From Sialis fuliginosa (lineage: Eukaryota; Arthropoda; Insecta; Megaloptera; Sialidae), in contig OY540817.1 of the NCBI GenBank assembly GCA_961205875.1, positions 11,753,001 to 11,817,000 of the forward strand: a stretch of 64,000 nt of DNA, read 5' to 3'. Of this stretch, positions 1-10,714 are shown one piece after another (the first letter of the stretch is position 1; every line of letters begins with the position of its first letter). The notes beneath the pieces are model-generated. The model did not search any database. It was not told the DNA's origin and saw only the letters and a program-made list of their open reading frames with translations. Made by a program: the position numbers and the translations under genes.

Positions 1-227
1 TGTTAAATCGGACAACAATGGGTTAGGCATTTCGATAAAAGGCGGTAAAGAGAACAAGATGCCGATTCTGATAAGTAAGATTTTTAAAGGGATGGCAGCG
101 GATTTGACCGGCCAACTGTACGTAGGGGATGCTATTTTATCTGTGAATGGAGCTGATCTAAAACAAGCGACACATGACGAGGCTGTTAAAGCGCTTAAAC
201 GTGCCGGCAAGGTCGTGGAACTTGAAG
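1..227 (+). CDS. Syntrophin PDZ-domain exon (partial, enters from the left)
   Basis: Read from base 2, this gives 75 codons without a stop, then one extra base before the splice donor. The protein has the hallmarks of a class I PDZ domain. The carboxylate-binding loop GLGI is at residues 7-10, followed by [18 protein letters not shown], then [10 protein letters not shown] at 41-50, and THDEAVKAL starting at residue 57, with the helix-B histidine at 58. This wording is diagnostic of alpha/beta-type syntrophins, adaptor proteins of the dystrophin complex whose PDZ domain binds C termini of channels, nNOS and kinases beneath the plasma membrane. In known syntrophins the PDZ interrupts a split PH domain, so a PH half should flank it on both sides. 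The exon ends in phase 1; a following G-T-N codon would give the Val of the family's VKY motif. Neither the upstream part nor the next exon is visible. Syntrophin family is near certain; the paralogue is not resolved. Confidence 0.95.
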
Positions 228-233
228 GTCGGT
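228..233 (+). other. 5' splice donor of the PDZ exon
   Basis: The exon ends ...CTTGAAG and is followed by GTCGGT, a fair match to the animal donor consensus (MAG|GTRAGT). The alternative GT a few bases further on (after GAAGGTCG) would add two residues that do not fit the syntrophin family, whereas 227|228 keeps phase 1. Beyond it the frame runs only into CELCFF and a stop, which is intron read-through. Confidence 0.85.
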
Positions 234-479
234 GTGAATTGTGTTTTTTTTAGTCAATGCAGTTTTTGTATTTGATATTGCTTGTTTGTTTTTGTTATCG
301 TCACTTGCATTTGTCATATTTATATTTACGATAACGTTATGCAGATACCATATGACTTGAATCATACCTATGATTACATTGACAAATCATAAATTAGAAT
401 ATAATTAGTCATTAAAATAGTAATCATCTACGTATGAAGTCATAAATAAATAATAACCAAAGGGATGTATAGAATAGAC
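234..479. other. Intron start, AT-rich, nothing recognised
   Basis: Simple AT-rich sequence between the donor and the first transposon. No open frame, TIR or repeat copy was recognised. Confidence 0.6.
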
Positions 480-1075
480 CAGTGGTTCTCAAACTTTTTA
501 TAGGTATCAACACTAAAATGAAACAAGCCGTGGGTTCGACCCTTGAGGTTTACAAAAAAGTACTGAAATACATGTTTCATTATTTGTATTGTAAAATATT
601 TATTCATGCTAAGTTTCAAGAATATCCGACCAAAAAAATATTTTTACCAACATAAACTTTTAAACCCTTTTTACTCTCGTAGGGGTCGAATTTCGAAAAA
701 TCCTTTCTTTCAGATGATATTCACGTCAAGATGCTTCGATTGGTACCCTAATGAAGTCAATATCATTTTTTATTTGCGAGATTTCGTGCACGTACGTACA
801 TCCACACACACATCCATCCTTCTGAAAATAGTGTTAATATACTATAGTGATTTTGAAACATAAAAATATGTTGATATTTTTGATTTTGATTTTCGGACCG
901 ATTACAATAACTTCCTAACTATGGGAAGTTAATAAAAAATTCGATTCCTTTATTTATCGATGTTTTTCCTTCCATTTAGGATTAAAAAGCTACGATTTTT
1001 TCAATTTTAGTGCACTAAAGATTTTTTTGCATAAATAATAGTAAATTTGACCGCCTCTATGTTTGAGAACCACTG
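480..1075. mobile_element. hAT-type MITE, family A, both ends present
   Basis: The element begins CAGTGGTTCTCAAACTTTTT and ends GTTTGAGAACCACTG, inverted copies of a TIR typical of hAT elements. The flanking 8-mers GAATAGAC and AAATAGAT match at six central positions, consistent with an old 8-bp target duplication. The 596-bp interior has no transposase frame, so it is non-autonomous. Much of it reappears inverted at 40420-41065 and a piece at 27199-27330, showing it is a family and not a chance inverted repeat. Confidence 0.8.
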
Positions 1076-1649
1076 AAATAGATATTTGAAACAGGAATAA
1101 TATACCTTTATTTTAACGGTTGTAGAAATTATGTTGTTTATTGATTTTATCAGAAAACTTTCAAAACGAATAACTAATACAATCACTTTTAATTTTACTT
1201 GGAAGATTTATTTTATAATATCAGACTTAAGTTATGCAATTTTTCTTATTAATTATTTATATGTGATATTTATGATCTGTTAAGTCATTAGCGAAATAAA
1301 ACACTGCTATTGCACAATATGATGGCCTGAAAAAGATCAACATGTGTTTTATATATTATCTTGGAAGCATTATAAGAGAAAGAATACATTAAGTACATAA
1401 TTATATTTTTTCTGAAGGACGTTTCTATGCAGATGATAATCGTTTGCATCATTTGAATAGAAACTTGAAGTTAAAAATATCAAGAATGAAATATTAATTA
1501 CATTAGAAATATATAGGCATTAGTAAGGATGATTTAACGTAATTCGAGTCCCTAATAAATTATTCCCTATATCCTGGGTTCTTAATATGTTGAGACTTGC
1601 TAAGATCGGCCTATAAGTACTATCTTCTTGCGTTCCCTCTAAGTTTCAG
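1076..1649. other. AT-rich intronic sequence, nothing recognised
   Basis: Stop-dense AT-rich DNA with no TIR pair or repeat family copy recognised. Confidence 0.5.
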
Positions 1650-2018
1650 TTAGTTTGAACACGATGTATGTATATCTACAGGTGCGTTTCACTGAAAGGT
1701 AATTTTAGAGAAAATAATATAATCCTTAAAATTGCATGTACACTCATGGGTGCCGACTTTTCATTTTACCCGGGGTGGCGGTGAGATTGACATAACTAAA
1801 GGAGGGGAAGAGTGAGTAAAAAAATCATAAAAAATTAGTTTGAAGACGGTGTATATCTACAGGTGCGTTTCACTGAAAGGTAATTTTAGAGAAAATAATA
1901 TAATCCTTAAAATTGCATGTACACTCATGGGTGCCGACTTTTCATTTTACCCGGGGTGGCGTTGAGATTGACATAACTAAAGGAGGGGAAGAGTGAGTAA
2001 AAAAATCATAAAAAAATT
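1650..2018. repeat. Recent 185-bp tandem duplication (two units)
   Basis: Unit 1 runs 1650-1834 and unit 2 about 1835-2018. Both start TTAGTTTGAA and carry TATATCTACAGGTGCG, TGGGTGCCGACTTTTC and GGAGGGGAAGAGTGAG at the same spacing. The units differ by a few substitutions near the start, a 4-bp indel (TATG) and one G/T change (GCGGTG versus GCGTTG). Such high identity in neutral DNA points to a recent event. Confidence 0.9.
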
Positions 2019-2724
2019 GTGCAATATCCAAATAGAGAATAAATTAATAATAATAGCGATGAAATTTTTCAAAAAGGAAATCAAATCTTAGATTCCTTCA
2101 AAAAATGTATTTTCTTTTTCATCTTAAAAATTACACGCCGAATTAAATTATTACTTGGCGGCATTCTTTTAATTTTGTTGACGAGTCTATGTTCTGTTGT
2201 TTTATTTAATAAAAACTAAAGTGCAGATTCACAGGAGGGGTAAAAAATACTGAATTCGATCCTTGAAGATGTCCACTGCTATGTAAAATGAAACGTTGAC
2301 CGAATTAACGAACGTTCATGACAATACTGCTTATACCCAGGAGTCAAGAATTACTTAGGTATTTAAAACGTTTAATACATTTTTTAATTTGAAGCTTACA
2401 ATAAAATTCTGATGAAAATGATATGCGAATAAAGTGGGTTAGATTAAAACCGATAAATTAATGATCACTTATAGTATGTATCACTGACCTTGGAAATAAA
2501 GGTAGATACCCGCACATTTCTATATGGATCGCGATAAGAGTAATTATATTTCGAAAATGCTGAGATCCAAAGTTTTCTAGCCGTATCGCGTATAGATAAA
2601 GATAATTTTTACTATAGATGCCAAAAATATTGTATTTATTAAGCAAACAATAGCGTATACAGGTGTTATAAAAGTTCTTGTAGTTTATTTAAAATTAAAA
2701 TAAAAAGTATTGAACATATTATTA
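2019..2724. other. AT-rich intronic sequence, no gene
   Basis: No convincing gene. A stretch near 2256-2300 (TTGAAGATGTCCACTGC ... GAAACGTTGACC) vaguely resembles ends of Penelope-like retroelements, but the pairing is poor and I do not call it. Confidence 0.45.
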
Positions 2725-2830
2725 TGTAAGAGCAGATCTGATTTGTACTATGTATTTTCGAAACATAAAGAAAATGGTTTTCTGGATTGTGGCTGTGCGT
2801 GTCTGTCGGTCTGTAGAAATGTGCCCTGGG
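2725..2830 (-). repeat. Diverged fragment of repeat family B
   Basis: AAGAGCAGAT, a TGTAC stretch and GGCTGTGCGTGTCTGTC appear in the same order and spacing as at 25530-25620, the minus-oriented copy of family B. Divergence is high, so the limits are approximate. Confidence 0.5.
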
Positions 2831-3460
2831 ACAAACAGGGCAGGAAATATTTTATCTAATTAATAACTTTTTACCATTAAAATCATTTTAGAAACTTTTA
2901 ACTGAAATAAAATTATTTTATTATTTCAATCTTCTTAATTCGGTTATTTTTAATTAATTAGTTATTGGGATGAATGGGGGCGCATAATTACACAAACTTA
3001 TAAAGAGGTCCATGATAGTAAAAATGTCGAGAATCACAGCACTGTGGTACAAATGACCAACGAAATACAAGAATTTTGAACTAAAAAGACCGAAGATATA
3101 AATCAAATCTATTTAATATTATTTTTGACGTTTGTAGTTGGCTTATCATTGACAAGTACAATTTATTGGCTGTGTAATTGAATGCGTGTGAATTGAAAAA
3201 CATGATTAATTTTAATTGAACAGGTATTAAATTTTTTGATGTTATCGGAACCGTATCTAAACAACGTTGTTATTAATACGTCAGTTACAAAATATATATA
3301 AAAATAACTCTAGTGTTTTAATAAGCGTATAAAAATTTTGTTTTATGAGTTTGATACATTGGCTTTAGTTCAGATCAATTTTACACGTTTGTATAATGAG
3401 TGTTTGTTAATTAATGTATATCATTACATTTAATTCGTTTGTAATAGATACTGTGTTTTT

Positions 3461-3745
3461 ACTTTCTTATACCATGTATATAAAATATACATATGGTATA
3501 AGTAAGTATAGTGAAGCCGATTTTTTTCGAAATCAGGATTTTGATGGAATTATCCATTTTGACCTTCCCTGAATCCATTATGACTATTTTTGCCATGATG
3601 TCTGTGTGTCTGTCTGTAAGCGCTGTAACTCAAATACGACAAATCGTAGAAGGGTGAAATTTTATATTTAAGATTAATTTTTGTCTGGGAAGAAAACGTC
3701 CTATTTTTGAAAACGGTCTTTCAATCGGATACGGATGTTTACCTA
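3461..3745 (+). repeat. Repeat family D, copy 1
   Basis: It starts at a short CTTATACCATGTATA palindrome, then shares TTTTGATGGAATTATCCA, CCCTGAATCCATTATGAC, GCCATGATGTCTGTGT and AAGCGCTGTAACTCAAAT with 10715-11012 over about 280 bp. The GTCTGTCTG core is found in many insect interspersed repeats. No TIRs or coding potential are visible, so the class is unknown. Confidence 0.8.
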
Positions 3746-4912
3746 CGTCGATTTTTGAATTTTTCGAATTACTCTGAAACAGTGCGAAATAGAGAAAAAT
3801 GGTCAAGTTAAAAATTGTAGGTAATATCAATATCTATAATTTATGTTGAGGTGAAATTTATTTTAATAGAGGGCCACAGACAATATTTTGACAGAATTTT
3901 TTCTAAAATTCATTTTGTTTGGTTTCTACTTTTACGTGTAGTTTATTTGAAATAAATATTTTTGAACAATTTTTGCTTTCTAGTTATTTGTTCACTAGTA
4001 ACTACTTTACTAGTACTAAAATAAGCAAATCGTTAAAAATAATCTTGTGTACAGTTATGTGTAGATATGAGTCATCCAGTTTTCTTATCTATTTCAATAT
4101 TTATCTAATACAATGACATAAGATATGGTTTTAAATTTGTATCTTTTAAACGTAGGTACATTTTGTATCCGATTTCTTGGCTACAAGCACTGTCTTTATT
4201 GCGTGGTTGAATATATGTTATATCGTAAAAATATTTTATGAGTATTTTTATAAAATAAAACTCGTAAAATATTTCAGAAACGATTGGCTAGTTTTTTTTA
4301 TACAATTTTCTATTCTATATATTTTTTCTGAAATATTCAATTTTCTAGAAGGATGCGGATAAGTCCTTTATCACTATAGCAGATTTGAATTTTCTGTGGC
4401 TTTAATATTTCTTGCAATATTATACACGAAAAACGGACGACGGCAAAAAGTAATATCGTTATCAAATACAAATCTCTTTTATTCCTTTTTACCGTATTAG
4501 AATCAGAAAAAACGAAACGGTTATTGCGAAGAAATGTCAAAATGGCGTAACGAATGGCTGTCTGGTTTTTGTATTGAAATTAGTTTGTTAGAAAAACAGC
4601 AGAACAACGGTATGGGTTGAAAATAAATATTGAATATACCGCATTCTTATGTAATATATTTTTTTTCATAACTATAATTTACAATTACCTGAAGTTTTTG
4701 GAAATCTGAGTAGACCATAAAAGTACAAGGACGTGATTATTTGTCATGAAGATTTTTTGCTGATAGTTTTTTCTGGTGGCTTGTAAATGCCACCATAATT
4801 GTTATAAATGTACTTGGTTTATGTTTCTATTAGATAAATTGTGGTTTCATCTTCTAATATTATAATTCAATTCATGAAAAAAATAACTCGTTTTATAATG
4901 CTTCAGTGTATA
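3746..4912. other. AT-rich intronic sequence, nothing recognised
   Basis: Several 60-70-codon ORFs on both strands are low-complexity (Phe, Ile, Tyr, Lys rich) and carry no domain. I see no other structure. Confidence 0.5.
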
Positions 4913-6101
4913 TAGTGTGTTCTAGGATAGATGTGATAAGATCGAATTTCAGCATGACATTTGGGAATCGAGTCCTGCTTGACGTAAAACTAAGGTATAC
5001 CAAAAATTTGTTGATTTGGTCTTCTACAGGGTGTTTTATAAGCAAAGTTGTAAAAAAAGTACCTATATTTTTTTAAAATATGAAAAAATCCACAAAGAAA
5101 GTTTTTTTAGATTGCAATTTTGAAACTCTATACCGAATTTTAGAGCAGTTATTAAAATTTTTTTTTTGAATTTTTTTAACTGAATGCATAATATTTCAAG
5201 AATATTGTGTCTAAATTTCAAGTCGATTGGAGCAAAATTAACGAAGTTATGAGTATTTTTATATCTGGCGGATTTTTATACCTACCCGAGCGCGCTATTG
5301 TTTCAACGCAAGTACACAAAACTTTAAAGCGTTTTCCCCACAACTCACTTTTTCAAAGTCGGTGCCCCTCATAACGTCAAAACTACTACACCGATCCTTT
5401 TGAAATTTTGAACACTATTTCTGTACATAATTTACGAGGTAACGCTGGAGAGTTTTTTTCAAATTTGTTAATAATTTTTATTTTACAATTACAAATTAGC
5501 CGATTTTTTCGCAAAAAATCGCGTTTTTCGCTTCAAAGTGTTCCAAAAAAGCGAAAAATTTAAATTTCGAAAAACCCTCCCGGCGTTACCTGGGGAAAAC
5601 TATTATCTAACGAATGAACTTTGATTTTTTGATTTCGGATGATCCAGCACCAAGTTATGAGGGGCACCGTAATTCTACTTTTTTCCGAGAGACGTCCGAA
5701 TAATTGCTGCCATTGCCGTATTTTTTAATATTTCTTCGTGAAAATTTTATACAACATTCTTCGAATGTCATTCTTTAATGTACCATTGGTTTTAATAAAG
5801 AGATTTTAACTGTGTCGTCACAAAAAGTTCACAAAAACATGCCTTTTTTTGTACGAATTAACCTTACCCCGCCCTTAAGTTGTTTCCGCCCCTACTTTTC
5901 ACAATAAAATATCTACTTAATTTATTGAAAGTGTTATTTTTTAAATGCTCTGAAAGGTATTGGGTTAAATAAACTTTTCTGTAGAAGATCAAACAAACTA
6001 ATTTTTGGTATACTTTAGTTTTACATCAAGCAGGACTCGATCCCCAAATGTCATTCCGAAATTCAAAAAAGAATTGTTCATTACATCTCTGGAACACACT
6101 G
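4913..6101. mobile_element. 1.19-kb element with ~125-bp terminal inverted repeats
   Basis: The left end (TAGTGTGTTC at 4913) and right end (GGAACACACTG to 6101) start long inverted repeats. Matching blocks include TCGAGTCCTGCTTGA (about 4970) with TCAAGCAGGACTCGA (about 6026), and TATACCAAAAATTTG with its inverse near 6003. TA flanks both sides, consistent with a Tc1/mariner-superfamily non-autonomous element. The centre holds a second palindrome (about 5340-5690): GTGCCCCTCATAAC pairs with GTTATGAGGGGCAC, and GAGGTAACGC with GCGTTACCT. No transposase frame was found. Confidence 0.8.
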
Positions 6102-6400
6102 TATATTACGTATACCTATATTATTATATTTAACATTGAAAAAGTTGTAACACAAAAATATAATTATATTTTATTGAGTTATTTGTTAATAGATAACAAA
6201 AAATATGATATTGGGCGTTTAATTCAATCAGAGAAGTTTGTGATGTTATTATCGGACTATTAACACAATTATATTGTTGTCATATATCTTATTTAATAAG
6301 TATGTCTGAACAACTAACAGTTTTTACTGATGAAAATAAAGTTAAATGTCCGGTTTTATGAAGAATTTGCTCTGAATCTAAGCCAATGCTATCAATATAA

Positions 6401-6737
6401 ATGGTCACGTTCACGACTGCCCAAAAACAGATAACAACGAGCTTTGATTGGTTGATTCATGGAATTTCTGGTGGAATGTACCAGAAATTAAAAGAATGTC
6501 ATTTTTTAAGCGTGAGATAGAAACTAGTGTTCTAGTAGAAACGCTCAACATGAAGTGAACATAAAAGTTCTTTGGTTAGCCTGGTCACTGGTTTCTATCT
6601 CTTTCTGGTTACTTCTTTCTCACTTCTTTACACGCTTAAAAAATGACATTCTTTTAATTTCTGGTACATTCCACCAGAAATTCCATGAATCAACCAATCA
6701 AAGCTCGTTCCGTTTTTTGGTCAGACGTGAATGGTCC
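6401..6737. mobile_element. Foldback element with ~135-bp arms
   Basis: The left arm (about 6401-6533) and right arm (about 6586-6737) are inverted copies. Pairs include ATGGTCACGTTCACG with CGTGAATGGTCCC, GAGCTTTGATTGGTTGATTC with GAATCAACCAATCAAAGCTC, and TGACATTCTTTTAATTTCTGG with its inverse. The loop is about 50 bp. One arm recurs alone at 46092-46225, so this is a mobile family. A 62-codon ORF inside is an artefact of the repeat. Confidence 0.85.
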
Positions 6738-7353
6738 CAATGACAGCCCACTGTAATCAATGAAATGGTATATATGAAGGACGTTGACGCATACGTGTTA
6801 AGTAGAAATCAGCGGTCTAAAAGCAGTGGTGATACGTGTACTGCTGCTTTAAAAACCCGTGCAAATTCATAATGATTCGATACTTCACAGATAGCGTAAG
6901 TTTTTGCTTTTGCTATAAAATAAATTCGTCATGATATCTGACAAGAAAGTTATATGTTTATTCAAATAATCATAAAATAGAGATAAAAAAGTAGTTTTTA
7001 ATAAAAATCTTTAATGTTTTACCGGTTCGCTATTAAAAATAGATATTTCTTCCGCCCGTAATATAATTGAATTAATATAATAAAAAATGAATTAATTAAG
7101 CGAAAACTATGACATTTAAGATCTCTGTTTATATATGTAATAAAATAAATTTATGTTTATATTATCCATTTTTAAATTTAATATTTATATTTCGGAAGAA
7201 TAATTTTTACTTTATTGAATTTAAAAAAAAATGTGTTTTCTACAATATTGCTAAAAAAATTAAAAAAAGGTAAAATTTTCAACCAAATCATGATTAATTT
7301 TTTCGTTTAACTAAAAAATAATTGATATAAAAATAAGTACAATAATGTTATCT
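6738..7353. other. AT-rich intronic sequence
   Basis: A motif at about 6805-6845 (AAATCAGCG, CTAAAAGCAGTGGTG) recurs inverted at about 28985-29020. Otherwise nothing is recognised. Confidence 0.45.
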
Positions 7354-7367
7354 ACCAATATTTCATT

Positions 7368-7456
7368 TAAACTAACTAAAAATATACACCTTAACCACAA
7401 TAAACAATGTCACTCGACACGTATTTCGACTTCACAGGAAGTCCTCATCCAGTAAT
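7368..7456 (-). mobile_element. Short hammerhead-bearing retroelement copy with 14-bp target duplications
   Basis: On the minus strand this reads CTGGATGA (7452-7445), then GACTTC, a CTGT loop, GAAGTC, GAAA (7427-7424), a minimal TACGTG stem III and GTC (to 7416), followed by GAGTGACATTG. Apart from a disrupted first box, this is the hammerhead core order. Compared with 9010-9155, a deletion between two GATG motifs explains CTGGATGA. The unit lies between direct repeats ACCAATATTTCATT at 7354-7367 and 7457-7470, as expected from target-primed insertion. The host element is probably a Penelope-like or retrozyme-type retroelement, by inference. Confidence 0.7.
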
Positions 7457-7886
7457 ACCAATATTTCATTATTTTATCAATATAAGATAAAATAAAAAAA
7501 ACGTCTCACATTCATAGGACATGAATCATATTTTTCTTGATAGCTGCAACTTGTAGATAATGTACGTAGCAGTGTATACAATAAATGACTATTGCGTAAT
7601 ATTTAATTGAGGTAATTTCTTCAGCAGATGTACTAAATTTTAATTGCTAGTTCTAGCTTAATTGTGTATTATTTGTCAGCTGCAGTAGTTTTAAATGCGT
7701 GCCATTTTTTATGCATTATGTTGGTGTATCTATTTTTAAGAAAAAAAAATGTAATAAGTTATTTATTATAGGTATATATACGCAGAGCCGTACTAGCTAC
7801 CGAGGGACCCTCAATACGTGTAATTCCGTTAAAATCTGGAGTTCGAATTTTTTCATGATCACTATATTTTATTTATACAGTATGTA

Positions 7887-8273
7887 CAGTCGCCTGCAGA
7901 ACTCGTCTGGCACCCTAAAGGCTAGAATCGCTTACAATAGATTCTAAATTTAAAGACAAACATCATCGGTTATCTTTTTCTATCAAGTTTAATATATTTA
8001 AATACTAAAATTCGGAATATCAAATATTTATTGCCACAAAATTTACGTATACAATTTTCAATAGATTACATAATAATTTAATTGCACAAATATATATGAG
8101 TACTGTAAACGAAGAGGAGTTCTTTATCTAGCAAATGAATTTCAAAATATCTGTCTTTGTTTGATACATGGAGAAATGATTTAAATATTATAATAATGAA
8201 ATGGGAGGAGCCTACTAAGTTTGTGATAAACGAAAATGAATACAAACTGCAAGACCATTAATGCAGGTGACTG
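7887..8273. mobile_element. TA-flanked MITE, Tc1/mariner-like
   Basis: TIR CAGTCGCCTGCA at 7887 matches the inverse TGCAGGTGACTG ending at 8273, with one mismatch. TA flanks both ends (7885-7886, 8274-8275). The 387-bp interior has no transposase frame. Confidence 0.75.
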
Positions 8274-8275
8274 TA

Positions 8276-9009
8276 CATTTCATGTATGCACCTATAAAAT
8301 TATTTAAACTTCAGACACCTTAGTGACTTTTGGTTCATTCTGTATATATTATGATTATATGTATATGACGGGTTTCTTTTGTTTTGTGTAGTATAATTAG
8401 TTACAATTTACTAGGTTGATTTATTAACGCTAAATCAATTTGTAATTGGTCTCAATCAATCACAGCAAGTGATGAATATATTAGTGGGTTAGATATTAGT
8501 TAATGTGTGTCCAGAATAAATAATTGTGCGCGTATTAAACATTTATAGGAAGGGTCTATCGACATGTTCTCTTTATGGTAACACATATTAATTATTGAAG
8601 GCGAACAGAATTTCCAAAACTGTCGAATTCTATCAATATTGTGAGTCTTAAAATCTAAACTGACAAACAAAATAAAAATAATTTATTGACGTATTTTGAG
8701 CTGTTACTAGTAATTTAATATTGATATTTAACAGAGTTTCCAAAATTATTATTGTAGAATCTGTTGAGTTTAATTTATTAAAATTTTACAAAATAAAATA
8801 ATAACCTTAAACCACCTTTCATTGAAATTTTTTTAATCAGCGTCCACGATAATTCACAATCATAGAAACGAAATTTCCTAGAGGGTTTTCTCTATCGGAT
8901 GATACAAGGAAATTAACCAGATAAATTCCCAATGGCTGTTTGAAAATAATATATGTTATTTTGTTGTATGTTTAAATACTTAAACTAAAATTATATACTT
9001 AAACTAAAT
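8276..9009. other. AT-rich intronic sequence, nothing recognised
   Basis: No TIR pair, repeat copy or meaningful frame was found. Confidence 0.5.
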
Positions 9010-9155
9010 CTTACTGGATGGAACTGTTAGGCTCCTGATGAGGACTTCTAGTGAAGTCGACACACGTGTCGAGTGACATTGTTTATTGTGGTTAAGGTGT
9101 ATATTTTTAGTTAAAGTGACTAAGAAACCACAGTTTCTCCGTTTTTCCAGTAGTA
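9010..9155 (+). ncRNA. Hammerhead-ribozyme-like motif in a palindromic retroelement (copy 2)
   Basis: The core is CTGATGA at 9035-9041. Stem II is GACTTC (9043-9048) with GAAGTC (9053-9058) closing a TAGT loop. GACA at 9059-9062 replaces the usual GAAA. C9063, loop ACGT and G9068 form a one-pair stem III, then TC (9069-9070) would be followed by cleavage before G9071. CTC at 9032-9034 pairs GAG at 9071-9073 to start stem I. The 3' side continues GACATTG, TTGTGGTTAAGG and ends TTTTCCAGTAGTA, the inverse of the start of the 55.4-kb copy. The changed A14 position suggests it is now inactive. One extra G sits between CTGATGA and stem II. Confidence 0.65.
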
Positions 9156-9196
9156 TCTTTAAATAATTTGAACTTTTGTGCCCACAATTTCCACAT

Positions 9197-9775
9197 TTAA
9201 GGGGGAAAGCCACTAAGACGGAAAAATATTTTTTTCTTTAAAGTATACATATTCAAAAATATGAAATTTTTTTTTTAAATTAAAATTCTGAAAATTGCAT
9301 GAGTTACAGTCAAATTAGTGAGAGTAGATAACGCGGTAGGTTATGACCCTCAGAAAACTTTAAACGTGTTTTTCTCGAAACGACGTTTTTTGACCTTGTC
9401 CCATTAGACTTGTCATTAAACTAATGAACCGATTAATTTTTTTTTTGAAATTTTGATAGTTACTGTTTTTTAAAACCGCTTGAATTAAAAAAAAGTGTTA
9501 AAAATGAAAAAATAAAGTAAAATAATTATTTTTTTCCGATAACCTATCCCAAAATTTCGATGGGACAATGGAGAAAAATATTTTTTTTGGTCATCACATC
9601 GAGGTTCATAACTTTGTAAATGTTTAATATTTTTCAATAAAAATTGGTTTTGAATAAGTTGAATATATACTTTATAAATGTATTTTTCCCGATCTTAATA
9701 TAATTAGTTATACTTGTGGAAAAAATTCCCAAACATTGACAATTTTTTATCCATCACAGTAGCTTTCTCCCTTAA
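9197..9775. mobile_element. MITE family L, TTAA-bounded
   Basis: TTAA at 9197-9200 is followed by GGGGGAAAGCCACTAAGACGG. The right end reads CCATCACAGTAGCTTTCTCCC and then TTAA at 9772-9775. The TIRs match imperfectly. A TTAA duplication is a piggyBac-type hallmark, although piggyBac ends usually begin CCC, so the class is uncertain. The interior (GAGGTTCATAAC, GATGGGACAATGGAG) recurs inverted at 59640-60285. Confidence 0.7.
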
Positions 9776-10351
9776 AAAATAACTTGTATTATACCAAAAC
9801 ATCATTCTAGAATCTACATAGAATGATGAATTCACAATGTTTATTATTTTCTATAATATGAAATATGTTTTCATTTTGTTTGATATTTTTGGCATCTTCA
9901 ACTGTTTTCATTTTTAATTCTTAATAAATAATAATAAGTACATTTAGTACCTACATACATAATCAAATATGAATGCGATAATTTCTGATATAATTAAAAT
10001 AAATAACACTCTGAATCTGCAAACTACAATAAATAATTATTATCATTTCTAACAATTGCTAGTTAATGAATTTTAAACTGTTCAAACAGAATTCACAGAT
10101 GCGTTTATGTTAAGCGTATAATTCAATAAAAAATAATGTTTGCCGTGTAGTTACAACAACATCGCGAACAATTTAATTTTACTTGCACCGCACAGAGAAG
10201 AAGAACAGAGCACGTGGAAGTAGTTTTATTCAAAATTGTTCCTGTCCGTCGGGACCAACCAGGACAGGAATAAGGACAGTGAGGTTTTACTATAATGCTA
10301 TGCAATTATACCTACAGGACGGAATTATTGTTTCGGATTTTTGAATTATTT
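9776..10351. other. AT-rich intronic sequence, nothing recognised
   Basis: A slightly GC-richer patch at 10140-10310 gives a 60-codon minus-strand ORF without recognisable domain. No repeat family copy was identified. Confidence 0.45.
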
Positions 10352-10650
10352 TAGATCTTTTTATTCTACACAATTCTTTACTACATTTATCGTTCAATAT
10401 TTAACAGTTTAGGCAGCGTATTGCAAAGGAGCGCGATGGCGACAAACTTTTTTCCGACTTAATTTGCTTATTCCTTATGTTATCTAACGTAACAAAATAT
10501 ATACTAAAACCTGGGTAAAGAACATATCTATGAACTAAAAAAAACACGTAAATCGTATAAGTGGTTCTCGAGTGATAAGCGCACTTACGGACAGACAGAG
10601 AGACGTTGCGTTTGATAATATTTGAAGATGATTCAAAACATATAATTGAT
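10352..10650 (-). mobile_element. Truncated Helitron, same family as 21546-21981
   Basis: It shares TTTAGGCAGCGTATTGC, AACGTAACAAAATATA and AAGTGGTTCTCGAGTGATAA with the intact Helitron at 21.5-22.0 kb in the same order and orientation. Both expected termini (TC 5' end and CTAG 3' end) are missing or mutated, so it is an old partial copy. Confidence 0.75.
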
Positions 10651-10714
10651 ATAATACAACGTTCGAAGGTTAAAACAAAACAATGTTAAGGTCTGCTTTT
10701 CATTTCTTATATTT

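Noticed and set aside
2256-2305. Possible Penelope-type hammerhead end (TTGAAGATGTCCACTGC...GAAACG)
   Set aside because: Stem II does not pair and there is no NUH site or stem I; only superficial similarity.
4960-6050. TCGAGTCCTGC-type motif as a tRNA T-arm / SINE B box
   Set aside because: No matching A box or cloverleaf; the motif belongs to the long TIRs of the 4913-6101 element.
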